In this document: positions 1-12,879 of the stretch, one piece after another
How positions within the stretch are numbered: position 1 is the stretch's first letter
Layout of the letters: every line of letters begins with the position of its first letter
Assembly (NCBI RefSeq): GCF_027744825.2
Contig: NC_071334.1
Location: 58,347,437 to 58,411,436, forward strand
Length of the DNA stretch: 64,000 bases
Direction: 5' to 3'
Origin: Synchiropus splendidus
Lineage: Eukaryota > Chordata > Actinopteri > Syngnathiformes > Callionymidae
Made by a program: the position numbers and the translations under genes
Notes under the pieces: generated by a model
What the model was told of the DNA's origin: nothing
The model's input: only the letters and a program-made list of their open reading frames with translations
Database searches by the model: none

Positions 1-1204
1 TTCTGTGCTCCACCGCTCACATGTACTCAGGTTTTTGTGGCCTTGACAGGAAAAGTAAAGAGCGATCATGTGAAATCATATCGAGAAACTTACATCACAC
101 AGCGCTGCGTAACAAATCCTCAGTCATTCTGTTTCTTTTCACGTTCTTCATCCACTTGAGTGGCAAAGGTCACAGATAGGCCATTGGCACACGGGCACCG
201 CCGTCCGCTGGGCTAGTAATTACATCATCAAATGAACGTTCACAGATGTGTTTCTCCTGTCCAGTCTGCCTCTGTTTTTGCTTCTCCTCAATGTTTCCAT
301 GGCAACCTCAAACATAAACATCCAAACAAAGCCAAAAACTTTCACTCTGAGCGTGAGCGGTTATGTAACCTGCAGTAACACACTCGCTGTGTTTCTTCAA
401 CATCGACAGGGAAGAAAAACAAAGTGAGACAGCACAAATAAAAATGCTTCAGTCATGTGATTCAGATGGAATGTGGTTCACGTGTTCGAGACTTGTTTTT
501 TACAGTCATATGAAAGGCATTTTATTTTGATGCTCTTCTTCACCAGCAGAGCTGAATGAGCGGTTTCAAAAGTAAGCAACTCTTGGTTGGCTGGAGCATC
601 TTGTCAGGATGGCTCCTGGGTGAGCTGACCCATGACACGCTGTCCATTACATCTGTGCAGTCCACTAGACAGACAACACCAAACCGAACCAGGAATGAAG
701 CCCATCGACTCAGTCAGGGAACAGACTCGCGATAATTGCTCACCTTTTCATGCTTCTGAAGCAGGAGTGTTCTTCAGAAGGAGTGCACCGCCTCCATCTT
801 TGTGTCATCTGTCTTCTCGCACCCTCATTAACATTGTCAATTTTATCTTATTTTGTTAGAAAACAGAGGCCCAGAATCAAACTGGACTTGACATGGCCGC
901 AGGTTTAGAATTTGACCTGATGTTGTGACAGCGGCAGGTGTCACCACAACTTACTCTGACAGAAGAGGTGACAGGGACTCAGCTGTCAGTCAGTCACAGT
1001 CAAACGTGTACAGTAGATCCAAACTGAAGTCCACCACGTTGAATCCATCCCCCGGAGACTCCTCGCGTCAAGAAGAGGAGCGCTGTCTTGACTGGACATC
1101 TCTGCTTGGGGAGACTGGGAACATCTCAGGAATATTTAATGAGCCAGAAAAAGAAATTTCAGGGAGACGCCTGAGTGGACTAAGTGGATGATTTTCTCTA
1201 AAAT

Positions 1205-1432
1205 TGCAAAACGAGGCTAAAGCCCTCGGGGGTCCGGCCGGAGGTCAGCAGCAGTTCATTTGGCCAATGCTAATCCTATTAGCATACGCCAGAGATGTGA
1301 ATCTCGTGTGTCTCTGTGACACACAACACACCGTCGCCCTGGATGTCGATCACCGCCTTATTTTATCACTGTATTACTTTTATTTCAGCTTTCCTTCTGA
1401 GAGACGAATAAAGGCAATCTAATCCAATCTGA
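1205..1432 (+). repeat. possible LINE/SINE 3' tail
   Basis: The block ends in a 'gaataaaggcaatctaatcc' style sequence followed by AATCT-like short repeats. This resembles the 3' tails of fish non-LTR retrotransposons, which end in a polyadenylation-like AATAAA followed by a short simple repeat. No coding remnant is visible. The left boundary is a guess, and the family assignment is inference from motif style only. Confidence 0.3.
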
Positions 1433-1814
1433 GTGTTTTACCCCTGTACTTTTTTTTGTACATTTTACTTTTCACAACTCACAAATTTCTGTTTCTTTGT
1501 AGTCCATTGTATTATGAGATCTCTGTCATGTGAAGTGTTATATTTTGAACCTTCTTGCTGAGAATCGATAGCACTCATTTATCCACACCTGGTCGTTGCT
1601 CTATATTTTTAATGCTACAAGGAAAAAGAACAATTATCTCCGGAGCTCACAAACACCGTCCCTTGATAGTCACTCCCCGCGCCGGCACGTCTTACGTCTC
1701 CATGTCATGTTCAGTGATGCATTCACTGACCACCCAGGAATCTGAACCAAATGTTCCCGAAACACCGAAAACAAATCAACATCAAAAATAACAAAAAATG
1801 TGTTATTTACAGTG

Positions 1815-1910
1815 GAGATCATAACCCTGTTACACTGGCTCTCAGCAAGAAGGTTCAGGGTTCAAATCCAGCTCTGGACCTTTATATGGTGGAGTTTGCA
1901 TGTTGTCAAA
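1815..1910 (+). repeat. tRNA-like B-box repeat remnant (SINE-like)
   Basis: A GGTTCAAATCC segment near 1857-1867 fits the RNA polymerase III B-box consensus GGTTCRANNCC. It is followed by 'tggagtttgcatgtt', a phrase common in dispersed fish repeats. The surrounding sequence does not fold convincingly into an intact tRNA: no acceptor-stem pairing or clear A box was found. A tRNA-derived SINE fragment is more likely than a functional tRNA gene. Confidence 0.35.
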
Positions 1911-4900
1911 ATGGTGTTAATGTGTTATTGTCTTGAGATCTTTGTGTCCTGCAAGCCCAGCAGTTACAATGCCGACCATGGACCATTCAATTCATGATCC
2001 TTCTATGCCTTACCAATCGCGGATGAGACTTAGCTAAGAAATGTTCCTTGGTCAATTTAATCATTATCTCTGAGGTGTGTGAAGAAATTCGTCCCGATAA
2101 TCGGCTCTGAAAACGGTTGGGGCTTACAATCGTGAATGTTAAACGTTCAGTAACGTGTGTGGAAAGAACGCAAAATAACCGATCCGACAACGAAACAAGG
2201 AAGATGAGGGCGGAGTCCTGGCATTTATCGAACTGATGACAATAAAATTCCTTCAGGTACACAGATTTATGCATTAAAAAAAGCCCTAAAATCACCCTAA
2301 CCACAACATGTTCTGGTTGTGATGTTCCTCCTTCATTTTAGCACATAAGATGTCGCAAAATTTCTGGCTTGGAGGGCAATCTTCTCCAATCTAAACATCA
2401 ATACTGGGAGAGAATTTTTACGTGTGTGTTGTGCCGTGCGATGAGATTATCGAGGCGCACCACAGACAGAATGATCAACACCAGGGGTTCAATGGGTCCC
2501 TAAGTGACAAAAAAAAAATCACTAAAGATTTTTAAAATCCTTGTGTGTGTCGAATTATCATGAGACTGTCCATGTCAGGTCCATGTTGCGGGGTTGCAGT
2601 CCTGATCATGCCGCTGGACCAGGCAGGACCACAATACTCCATAGCACTAAATGCAATTTATAGCATGTCAGACTAAAAAGGTGTGTCTTCAGTTGGCGAT
2701 GGAGCTGTGACCCAGCTATGGTGCCACTCACTCCCTCGCCCTATTGGGCTGTAATTGGCTGTCATAGTTGATGGAAACTAAAGCTGAATTCACCTGTGTG
2801 CAAACTATTCTTAAAAACCACTTGAGGTAGAGCCCTGTGTCTGTATTTTAATAAGCAGATAGCGAGTCAAATCACAAGACAACAAACAAACCATTCCAAC
2901 TTTCAGCGTGTGTTGAGGTGTGGGTGGAGGGGGTATTAGTCACCAGAAATGGCAGCGAGCCCTTCTCTCTTTCTCTCCCTCGAGCAGTAAGTGGGTCACT
3001 CCATCTGGAGCAGAATATGGAAAAAAACAGCAACACATTTTCAACCAACAGTTGAACGCACACAAATATTAGAGAAGTTGGAAGGAGTCAAACCTTGACT
3101 CGGGAGGTAAAGGGCAATTTTAAAGGTGAAATTATTGCCGTGGTGAGAGAACCATAACTCATTTTGGTAAAGTTAACAGGTTTTCTTTGGTCTACCTAAT
3201 GTCATTATCAATATGAATACACATTTGCTTTTACTGTCTCTATATTTTGTATGACTTTGGTGCCCATGACCACGGGGCCATTGATAAGGGGGGCTCTATT
3301 GGGATGTCTGTCCAGGCTCTGCCTAGTACTAGGGTCAGGTTGGTCACTATGTCCCATCGATGGCACCAACATACTTATTCCAGGTCTGTTTGGCCTGGCC
3401 CTGTGGTGCAGTCAGGACTGCAGACTGTTTGTTTTGTTCTTCACTCATTGTGACATGAGCACTGCGCACAGTCACCCTCAATGTGGCCCTGAATTTTGTC
3501 AACAATACAGTCAGCAGTAAAACAATCTGTATCTCCTCAATAAACTGATACTGTAAATATCTGAACAATGTCCTGAAGCACTGCATCCCACTCTTGCTCC
3601 AAGGCAGTCTCCACTTCCCAATGCTGATGATCCTTGGATGATCTCAGAGGCCCAGCTGTGGTAATCCCATAAGCATCCAGAGAATGACTCCTCTGGTGAC
3701 AATGCAATCCATGGATGTAGGGAAGAGGGACGTGATCAAGCATTTTCAGGCCAAAATGTGTGCAGTTCCCCATGCTGTTGAAAGAAGAATTATGTCACAA
3801 TAATGAAGGGCATTCACTGTCATGGTAACGGATCAATGATCCTGCCTTCAATCCAGAGATTTATTTGCCCGACACTGTCCTAATGATAACCTTTGCCCAG
3901 GCATTGCCATACCCTAAGATGGCTGTCAGCATTTCTCAAGTGAAAACAATGTCTTGTTCATGGCAGGTGATGGTACTGTGCCTGTTTCATGGTTCCTTTT
4001 AACATTGTTGACATGGTCATGGTGGCACCCAAATTGTCTACACTTGATGTGCGGAACAGAAGCATGTCCAATGCCTGTTTTGGTTCCTATGGTCTTGCTT
4101 AACAACTTCACTAACAAAAGTGTACTGGAAAGATGAGAACTGGTCATTTTCACACTTGGAGTTCTTGTTGTCTCCATTGTACATAGGAGACCGTTCACCT
4201 TCATTCACTTCTACCTCAATACACCACACACCTGATGGACTAGAGGTAACAAATTAAGTATATAAAAAAAAGCAGGAACCACTGCTGCCATAAATCCGAG
4301 AATGTAATAAATTCACCGGCCATAAAAGAGCGAACTGCCTCTCAAGACCAACACCGACAAGAACATCAGTGCCCACTTATCATTTCAACCTTCATTACCT
4401 CACACACCAGCCGCAGGTTTGAGGCCGACCTGAGTGTTCAACTGATGACAGAGTGATTCAAGTGTCATTGAGGGATTTTCAAAAACACCATCATTAGCAC
4501 TGCTGACTCACATTCACCATTCGCTGGCACAGATTCTGCTGCCGTTCAGAGGTGAAGCAGCTTCAAAAAACAAACAAATTTTCAGTTTCTGCTACTTGTG
4601 TATTTGCGTATTGTTGAGCTTGTACAGTAACCTTAGTCGGTTTCATTATTTAAACTGACTAAATAGGCTTTTCTCTGAAACAGCCTTTTTATCAAGGCCA
4701 ACAAGGACTGAACATGGTTCTTTGGCTGACTCTGTGTGGTGTGTTGTCTGGTCCGGTCAGCAGAGCGATAAACATCTGTGCTAACATCTGAGTCACTGCA
4801 GTAACGATGGAGGATCACAACTGTGAATAGACACAAACGAAACCAGTGGCAGCAGGTGTGTTCATCATCAATGATATTATTAAACTCCAATATATTAACA

Positions 4901-7047
4901 CAACAGAACAGTGCAAAGAAATACGACACATCTGGAATAACAAAATAAATACAAATATTGCGTTCACACACCAGAACAGTGTTAAACATTTTTTATAGAT
5001 TTGTACAAAAAAAACTCATCAGAGACACAAGACGTCACAAAAGATACTCAAAGATGAAGACAAATTCATTATTATCTGTGTAGTGTTCCTATGGCAACAG
5101 TCAGGAACGGTTTGGGATGCATGATCTTTCCTCTGGCTGGGAACTGCAGAGCTCCCAATGACAATGTCCAGAAAAGCTTAGGACCAAGAAGAGCTGCTTA
5201 AAAAAAAAGAACGGCTCTGGACAGTCATTTTCTCAACATAGCAGTAATACTTTTGAAGCTAGTTTTGCAAATGGATAAAAACACATCTGAAGGGTGAAGA
5301 TCCTGTCAATCAGAACTGTGAGACTTGAGGTCAGCGGCCATAGGACCTCAATATAACTATGTATAAATGGCCCTGCCAGTTAAAGCCCACCTCCCAGTCA
5401 TACCACTGGGTCCCATATTGCACTGCAACAGATCAGTCAAGAGGGCTATGCTAAATTTTTGTTTCGTTTCTTTTTTTCCCAGATCCAGATTCAGTGCACT
5501 TGTTTAGATCTACATTTGCACTCACATTGTGTTCAGAAAGCTTGCAGCTGTGTTTGATCTGTGTTCTGCTGCTTAAATCATCCATATATCTGTTCACGCC
5601 TGCTGAGCCACAGAGGCACAGAGATTTTGTTGTCACAACAGATATCAACATTTTTTTGTGCTCCATTTTCACAATAACATTTTAAAGTAAACTAAATAGA
5701 TGATGAGGAGTAATGAATAATTAAAAACATTTAACAGCAGCCTCATAATACTCACAGAATGTTCTCTATGAGCAGTGTCTGTGCTTAGTGGGTAATATCT
5801 CTACCTTCAATTTCACAACCTGACATGAAATTCAAAATCCTTCTTAAACTAATACTTGAAAGCTGCTCCGTTCTTTAAAGGTTCTTTAAAAAGTCTTTAA
5901 AGGTCTGGCTGCCATCCCATGGAGCTCAAATCACTGTTGTGTATGAAGAATAAAAAAATATTTACAGGTTTTAACGTTTAAAGTTCATTTTTCAATATAA
6001 AGGCAGACCCTCTGTATTTACAACTGAATCATCCGGACACCCAACACAGCCTTTCAACTCTTTGTTCAGAATATGTACTCTATATATACATATTTGTGTA
6101 CCATATAACTCATTTTCAAAATAATCGCAAATACCTCCACTTCATCTTCAGTACTAAAAGGACTGTCTGCCAAAGTTTGTAGCTTTCAATGGCTTCTTCA
6201 GCACATACACATCTTTAAATATGGTATTATCTTTGCCCACGTTCAGAATAATACTTAGTGTATTTTTTAATCTTTCATTAACGGGTCGCATTAATTGTAG
6301 TTGCAAAGATTCATTAACTTTGGGGAAAAAAGCAACAAGGAAATAGAAGAGAAGAGTGAATTTTAACTAACTTGTTTTGTGTTTTTCATGGAGCTGTGTT
6401 AGTGATCTATCATCACAGACATTCAACACATGTGATCTACAGTATGTGAAATGTCATTCCAAAATGTTCCCTTGCCTTTCAACATCTGGCCATTTCCCTT
6501 TACAGTCGTTTAAGAAACAGTTTGTCTTTTTTGCTGTTGGATGACATTTATACAAATTGATGGAAAAGTTTGGAGTTGCACAGCTGTCAATGAAGAGACG
6601 ATTGCGAGAGAAAATGCTAATGCACTTTAAACACGATTGTAAAGAAGCGATGGAAAAAGATGTCAGACATGAATTTGATTGTCATTTAGATAGTTGTTCT
6701 GGAATCCGACTGATTCAGACCTGAGGATGTATTGGGTTCTTGAATCAAAGCAGTGAGTCATGGGGTCCGAGAGAAACCTTTCAATGACAAGTTCCTCTTT
6801 TAATGAACAAGTACAGTACAAACTCTTTCCTCCATGAACAGACACTTGATCTGTTGCAGGTTATCACATGTCATCGTCCTGGGATCGATCCCTCTTGTCC
6901 TCTTCAGGCTCCCTCTTGGTCTGCTTGGTGAGTGTCTCTCTCTCTCTCTTTCACACTGAGTTTATGAAGCTTCAGTGGACAGCTCACCCTAAATTCCCAA
7001 ATTGTTATCGTCTTGTTGTTTTTTCCCTCCATGGATCTGTAGAGTCC

Positions 7048-8091
7048 TCAGCAGTTGGAATCCTCACTCCCTCCACTGCTCCCTCCCCTTCCTCCTCCAG
7101 ACTTGTGGCCTGTGCTCACTGCAATCTGACAACCATTGGTCACATGACTCATGACTTTTTGTTTCAATGTGGCAACTTGCTCTCTCAGCATCGCTGCAGT
7201 TGAGGCCAAGTCTGAGTTCTGACTCTTCAGAACCTTGACTTTTTCTTCCAGTCGCGAGATACGCTCCAGTTTTCGCTTTCGACACTTGGATGCAGCAATG
7301 CGATTGCGCAGCTTTTTGCGCTCGGCTTTGATGCGTTCTTGTGTTTCAAGATCAATTGGAGACAGAGAAGGAGGGGATGTGGGGTCTCCTGCTGGATGGG
7401 GTACTTCAGGAACAGTCTGTGGAGCATCAAGGGTCCTGCTGTGGTTCTGAGACCCTCCAATATGGGCAGAGCCTCCCCCGTACGTCATCTGGCCTCCTGG
7501 ATAGCCCATCTGCGCGGCGTTGTAGCTGCTGAGGTTAGTATAGATGGGCATGTCACTGGCAGACATCAGATTCCTCTGGTAGGACGCCTGCAGGCTGTTA
7601 GCAGAAGAAGAAGGCGACATGGATCCTCCCACGAGCTGGTTCTGCTTGTGAAGGTCGGCGAGAGCTTTGACAAATCCGTCAGCAAAACCTTCTTGCTCAT
7701 TAGTAGCTTGGCTGCGGTACATGAAAGGGTTGTTGGTGTTAGGCACCGGGCTGGTGGTAACCAGGCCCTGGTTGGACTGGATGATCAAATGTTCCAGGTC
7801 TGGAGATGCCAGTTTCAGCAGGTTCATGTCACTAGAGGATGTTCCCGTGGGTGTAGATGTGGTCATCAGCGAGCTGCCACCAACAAGCCCCAGGTTGTTG
7901 AGATTTGGCCCCCGCCCTCCTGCTGAGCTGGCACCACCCCCGGAGAAGTGATGGCCGCCTGCCATCGTCATGGCCTTCTTATTCATTAGCATCTTGTTTC
8001 CCGGGTAACGATCATATTCCGCAAACTGGCTGAAGCTGTGGACGCTGGGGGAGTCGTCGTGGTAGAAGGGAGTGTCCATCTTGGCCGTCAT
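7048..8091 (-). CDS. jund: Jun-family bZIP transcription factor (JunD-like AP-1 subunit)
   Basis: A single-exon 347-aa ORF starting at an ATG (8089-8091). It encodes a nuclear AP-1 subunit that binds TRE/CRE DNA sites as a Jun or Jun/Fos dimer. The basic region is at about residues 253-276 ([13 protein letters not shown], with the redox-sensitive Cys). The leucine zipper is at about 277-317 with regular heptad Leu. The N-terminal transactivation region keeps [17 protein letters not shown], including the Ser corresponding to c-Jun Ser73, and later [18 protein letters not shown] wording. [18 protein letters not shown] and [11 protein letters not shown] favour JunD over c-Jun and JunB, but the paralogue is not certain. 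Odd points: the JNK-docking segment reads [10 protein letters not shown], without the usual LxL pattern, and the C-terminus ends in a Gly/Ser-rich tail instead of the usual short GCQLL end. A minus-strand ATTAAA at about 6266-6271 is one possible poly(A) signal. Intronless coding is normal for Jun genes. Confidence 0.93.
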   Translation of the reverse strand: MTAKMDTPFYHDDSPSVHSFSQFAEYDRYPGNKMLMNKKAMTMAGGHHFSGGGASSAGGRGPNLNNLGLVGGSSLMTTSTPTGTSSSDMNLLKLASPDLEHLIIQSNQGLVTTSPVPNTNNPFMYRSQATNEQEGFADGFVKALADLHKQNQLVGGSMSPSSSANSLQASYQRNLMSASDMPIYTNLSSYNAAQMGYPGGQMTYGGGSAHIGGSQNHSRTLDAPQTVPEVPHPAGDPTSPPSLSPIDLETQERIKAERKKLRNRIAASKCRKRKLERISRLEEKVKVLKSQNSDLASTAAMLREQVATLKQKVMSHVTNGCQIAVSTGHKSGGGRGGSSGGSEDSNC

Positions 8092-10926
8092 TGATGTTGG
8101 ACTGTTGCTGAGGAAATCTTCATAATCAGATTAACCTGAATATTAAAGGGGATTGAAAGATTCCACTTGTGTTGGCAGCTGGAGGATGAGAGTATGGGAG
8201 TGCTGATGGAAAGACAAAAGGAGAGAAAGCTCAGTTTAAAAAGGTGTCCACCATGAACTCAAGAAGTTATCTGGCTGGCTTCCTCAAATCCATTTAGAAT
8301 TTATTAAAATCCAGCAACGCTGCCTCATAATAACAACAAATAAACAACTATGACTGAGAGCCTCACCGTTCTTCTGGGTGTTGGTCAACAACTCCCTTCT
8401 GACACATTCATTTTTGAACTCGCTGGAGACTTGCTATTACAGCACCCTGTGAATTCTCTGATTATATGGCCACGAAGAGACTGGATGGTTACACAAACTC
8501 TAAAGTCTCTGCCACATTTCTGACATCTATTTGTCTTATTCATGTGGTAATTACATTCTTCTGAGAACCATGGTCCCAGATTTGTGTGTGCTCTGCCGTC
8601 GTATGCTACAATCCAGCCTTTGTGAATGAGAACTGACTAGTGCATCTGATGGGACATGTTGCCCTGAAAATGGGATCCCTGCTCAGCGCATCAGTGTCAG
8701 AATAAAGCGAACAGTAGTGATGACCAGTCACAAGTTTTCGGACCTACAACATCTGTCGGGGGAACTGATGGCCAAGTCCAGTGGTCCTGCAGAGACTGTG
8801 AAGCAGAAAGATTGGTCTAGCCGCACTCTAGCTAGGGAATGTGTTTGGTCTCCTCAGCCAATTTTAGTTTTCTCATTGCCATAGGACTGAGATAGCAGAG
8901 TGTAGAGGGGGGTTAATGGCAGCTGTGTTTGATAGACATACCCATGAGACACTGCACCTTGTCTCATGACACGTGAATAAGAAATAGATATATTGAGGTC
9001 TTTTCCATAAAAGCACTGCTGGTGTTCACAATGTAGATTTAAGAGGAGCCAGCGCTGTGACATCATTGTGATACTGTTAGCCTTGCTTTATCGCAAATGA
9101 ACCGTGTCATCAGGTTGTAATGTTTTAAATGCTGTTAATCGAATTTCCATCATATATATTCTAATTCCATTTAACTGAACATGATCTTAGCTACTTCATT
9201 GCACCTCATTACAGAGGAAAAAAATGGCATGTTTTGGGGGTATAATGTACAACACATGACATTTAAAAACGTGTTTTTACTTCTTTTTGTTTTGCCGTAA
9301 CATTTATTTCCTGAAAATCTCAAGTCATGATAAGAGTCTTGTTCAATGCATCATCCCGAGCTCACACATATATCACACCTATCAGCAAATATGGCATGAA
9401 TGACACATTTGCATCTGAAAAACAAACGTCCTCCTCTGTAGCTCTTGAAAGCTAAAGAACACTGACTGTGTGTTTTGTGTCGGCCGCTGTGAGAGTCACT
9501 GCTGACGATGTAACACAACACACCTCTGCATTCTGCTTTAATGTGACACTGCGAATTAGTGTCAGAGTGAAAGCCGTACAGTTGGTGAGGTATTATAGCT
9601 TTTGTGTTATTTTGACATTAAATAGAAACACGATAATTGATTTTAATAGTGTTTGCTAGGTACATAATGCTTAAAATAGAGGGTAAAGAAACAGACTGTC
9701 ACAACTGCCAGGTGGTACATCAATTCTAGAGCCTCTGCTTGTAAGTCACTCTGTCCTGTTTTAAGGGGTTTGTGGAGGTCTTTCAGTTAGTGGGTCAAAG
9801 GGCAGGTTAAGAATCGGGCGATGGTAACAATGCAAACTCACTTACTCACCACCCTTAGAATTCACTTTTATCCACTTAGTTTCAACTACTCTTGCATCAT
9901 GTATTTCTCATTTATACTTGCTTTGACTCTTCAATTAAATCCTGCTGATTTTATTATTGCTTTGTTGAGACTGATTTGAACAGAATCAACAACAGCTTTA
10001 TCTTGTTGCTTTATTCTGGCTCAAGCTAGTGGCTGTGTCTGTCTGATAATGTCGAGTATGTGTCTCAACTGTATAGGATGCTAAGGGCTGAGCAGATAAT
10101 AAATCGATTGACTGAAAGTATGTTAGTATTTTTATTTTATTTTAGTATTTTATTTTTATTTTATTAGTTCTTATCTGTAGGTTTTTCTGATGTGATTTAA
10201 AATCCCAAATGGTTTAAACCGTCCTGAAGTTTTTGAAGTGTAAAATTTCCATCCATCAGCACAATCTCATTTGGTATCCTTCAGCGCGGATGTCTGGGTT
10301 ATGACATTCCACATTTCACAATGAGGTGCACCTGGAAAAGTTGTAAAAGGAAGTTGATCAATTGAGTTAACTCAATTAATTGTCTGCAATTAATGAATCA
10401 AAATGCATTTCTTGAAGTCCAAGCCCTAGTTTGAACACAAATCAAGCACTGATATTATTAATATTATTATACTGCATCTTCGAGTATAAAAATCTTGAGT
10501 ATTTTCTGGGTTTATTGTCAGTATTTTACTGTTTAGATGTCCACTTTATTCTGGTTCCTGCTTTTTTTAAGGTTATTGTAAAGTACTTCAGGGAGCAGTA
10601 ACTGTGGAAATAACTAACTAATATTTTTCATTTTGTAACTTAGAGCATCAACTGCATGTGAACCGGATGTCTTAAATAAAACTGGGGGACTTAACTACCA
10701 TCCAGTTTTATTGGTACTTTCATGAAGAGGACTAGTAGTCATTCATTCAGGTCAATTTACAAACTGTATGTAACATCTTCCTTTTCTAGAATTGGGAAGT
10801 CTCACTCAAAAAAACAGTACATCAAGCCTACAGTTGGCTTTTATACAGATGTCCAACAGAGAAAAACAACTTTGAAATATTGCAAATGCTGATGACATCA
10901 CACATAAAAGCTGCATTCGTGATATA
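8092..10926. other. Jun 5' flank and intergenic DNA
   Basis: No coding feature is supported. On the minus strand, a plausible splice acceptor (polypyrimidine followed by TTCAG) ends just before 8135, 44 bases upstream of the Jun ATG, so an untranslated upstream exon is possible. The rest is AT-rich, with an ATTTT-type simple repeat near 10130-10165 and no recognisable element. Confidence 0.4.
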
Positions 10927-11015
10927 ATGAGGCACAAGAAGAAACGGGGCCAAGGTTTCAGAGAGAGCTTTAAGAAATGACAGCAGCTCTCCACCACGCT
11001 GCAGGACCAAACTGA

Positions 11016-11579
11016 TTGTCAATCGTCCCGAAGGGTAACAGCATGGATGGCATGGTTGCTAAATTGCAACACAGAGTTCCGTCAGAGCTGGCGAAAAAAC
11101 AGCTCCCATTGCAGGATGACAGCAACAATGACCTCAGGTTGTTCGTCATCCTGCTGACGGTCCGAGTGCTGACGAAATGTGACGCCTTCAAAGTCGTCTG
11201 TCCAGTGGACTGGGACACTCACACCAAGCTCCTGGTGAACCAGACCATGGTAGGAATCAGCCTCACCGGTGGATTCTGTCCAAACAGACAGAACCTGAGG
11301 AGCAGCAGCAAAGAGGTCATAAAGATCCTGGCCAAGCAGTTTTGCGGAACAGGCATGCTCCATTATCTGCTGACGTTACAGGAGCCGGTGATTGACAGGG
11401 CCTTCATAGAGGCCATGAGCACTGTGATCAACAAGCTCTCCAAGACATTGTATGAGAAGGCAAATATAATCTGAGTACATTCATCCATCGCTTCAACGTG
11501 TTCACTAAGGTCAGATGCAGCGACCGCAGTGAGGCCAAGACTTCCTTCTCCCCAGAATCCTCCTTCAGCTCCTCTGAAT
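11016..11579 (+). pseudogene. unidentified broken intronless ORF
   Basis: A plus-strand frame is open from 11016 to 11474, with its first ATG (M-D-G-M) at 11043. Composition is protein-like: mixed hydrophobic segments such as LRLFVILLTVRVLTK, and PVIDRAFIEAMSTVINKL. The frame stops at 11472-11474. In another frame a coherent continuation follows at once (TFIHRFNVFTKVRCSDRSE) and ends at a natural-looking stop near 11579. The stop-plus-frameshift, lack of introns and absence of an upstream start context suggest a decayed retrocopy or exon of an unknown gene. I do not recognise the family. A lineage-specific small gene cannot be excluded. Confidence 0.35.
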
Positions 11580-11970
11580 AGCAGAGTTCCTAGGCCATGT
11601 CTTAGATCAGCATCAGCATCAGCAGCAGCACCTCTTTCCATTGAAACTTGCCCAGTGTAACTCACCAAGGAGCCATCCTGGAAGCATTCCTAAAAAACGT
11701 GTTTCTCCTGATGTGGAGGATCACTGGTTCTTCTCTGAGCTCTTCATCCTCTCTCAAAGTGTGGAGCCCTTGACCCCATATGCCTATGCTGACTCTTGGA
11801 ACATGTGAGCAGTTTAAGTAATAAAACATGTCTCTACTCAAATTATTCTTCTTAAATTCCTACTCAAAGGACACTATTGTAAAAGTGGAGGAACAGCAAC
11901 GATTACTTCCCCAGAAGAGCCCAATAATGCAATGTGATTCAATTTGGATTTATGTGAACTGGAGCATCTA

Positions 11971-12223
11971 AAGCCAAGTGTCAAACTCGAGGCCCACATT
12001 AACAACATACAATGAAAACAAAACCACTTCCCATACATGACTATATTTTGGCTGGAAGTCATAATACACAGAGAGATACTTCAGGCTAAAATGATCCTCC
12101 ATTGATACAGATATCATATTCTGCAAATTTGTGAATCATGACTGCTCAATAAATTACATCTTTGTTCTGCCCCTTACCATGTTCATTTTTGGCCTTTTTG
12201 CCACAATAAAGTTTGACACCAAA
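11971..12223. mobile_element. short hAT-like non-autonomous element (MITE)
   Basis: The ends carry inverted GTGTCAAACT...AGTTTGACAC-type termini: gtgtcaaactcgaggccc on the left and its degenerate complement on the right. Flanking 8-mers agcatcta (11963-11970) and agcatcca (12224-12231) match at 7 of 8 positions, as expected for an hAT target-site duplication. The roughly 250-bp interior has no coding capacity, so it would depend on a transposase elsewhere. 'GTGTCAAACTC-AGGCC' ends are typical of vertebrate hAT/Charlie-type elements; the family is inferred from that. Confidence 0.5.
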
Positions 12224-12690
12224 AGCATCCATCCGTGTGGTTTAGGTGTCAGCAAGTCAATGTATGTAGTGTCAGGGGAAAACCAAGGACTCACTCGTCA
12301 CATAGACGTTTAATCCAGATGGCTGGTGATAACAAAAGGCGACCTTCGATCCTAAAACGTACTTGAGATGTGAGGGAAAGGTCACACAAGCGTTTAGTGT
12401 TAATGATGGTGTTTTGTAAAACCATTTGCACAAGTTGTTTCTTTGGATGCCAGGCAACTTCGCCCCTCAGTGCCTTGATCAGATTCATAATACAGTTATA
12501 GCTGGAGTTACAAATGAATGTGCCTCCGATCACTGTCACACAGAGGTAACAAACTGCAGGGCACCTCTGAGAGCCAAGCTACAGACGTCGACATGCCAAA
12601 TTCAAAACACAACGCTGCTCGGTGCAATTGAAAACTAAGAAGTAAGAAAACGAAACTAACTAAACTAAACTAAAAAAAAACGAAAAATAA

Positions 12691-12717
12691 ACAATATTCA
12701 CTGAATGTGAATATTGT
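12691..12717. repeat. short perfect hairpin
   Basis: Two 11-base arms (acaatattcac and its exact complement) flank a 5-base loop, TGAAT. It lies in AT-rich intergenic DNA next to a run of repeated 'aaactaaac' sequence. It could be the end of a small palindromic element; no function can be assigned. Confidence 0.6.
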
Positions 12718-12879
12718 AAGTAAGTTTATTTGACCATTTAGTTTTACCTTAACATTGATTTGCATTTAAAATCATATTGGGATCGTTGACTGAGTAGGTT
12801 AAATCATTCGTTAACAGTTAAATCACACGTATTCAAAAGGTGTCTGATTTTAAAAATGGAGTTATTCGACATGCTCACC

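Larger units (their letters stand above)
1..6265. other. gene-free flank with scattered repeat tails
   Basis: I see no supportable gene here on either strand. The open frames are short, many begin at non-ATG codons, and none shows a recognisable domain or splice-linked partner. The stretch holds AT-rich unique-looking DNA, a LINE/SINE-like 3' tail near 1.4 kb, and a tRNA-like B-box repeat near 1.85 kb. A block at about 3.25-4.25 kb has weak, frame-broken transposase-like wording on the minus strand. The right end probably includes the 3' untranslated region of the Jun-family gene that ends at 7048. Confidence 0.6.

Noticed and set aside
3250..4250. Possible decayed transposase on the minus strand (ALEQEWDAVLQDIVQIF near 3561-3617; YVGAIDGT near 3350)
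   Set aside because: The first phrase recalls Tc1 C-termini and the second Harbinger, which is inconsistent. Frames are broken, no terminal repeats were found, and the likeness may be chance.
7339..7926. 195-codon plus-strand frame over the Jun gene
   Set aside because: It is the antisense shadow of the Jun coding sequence, with no recognisable family wording.
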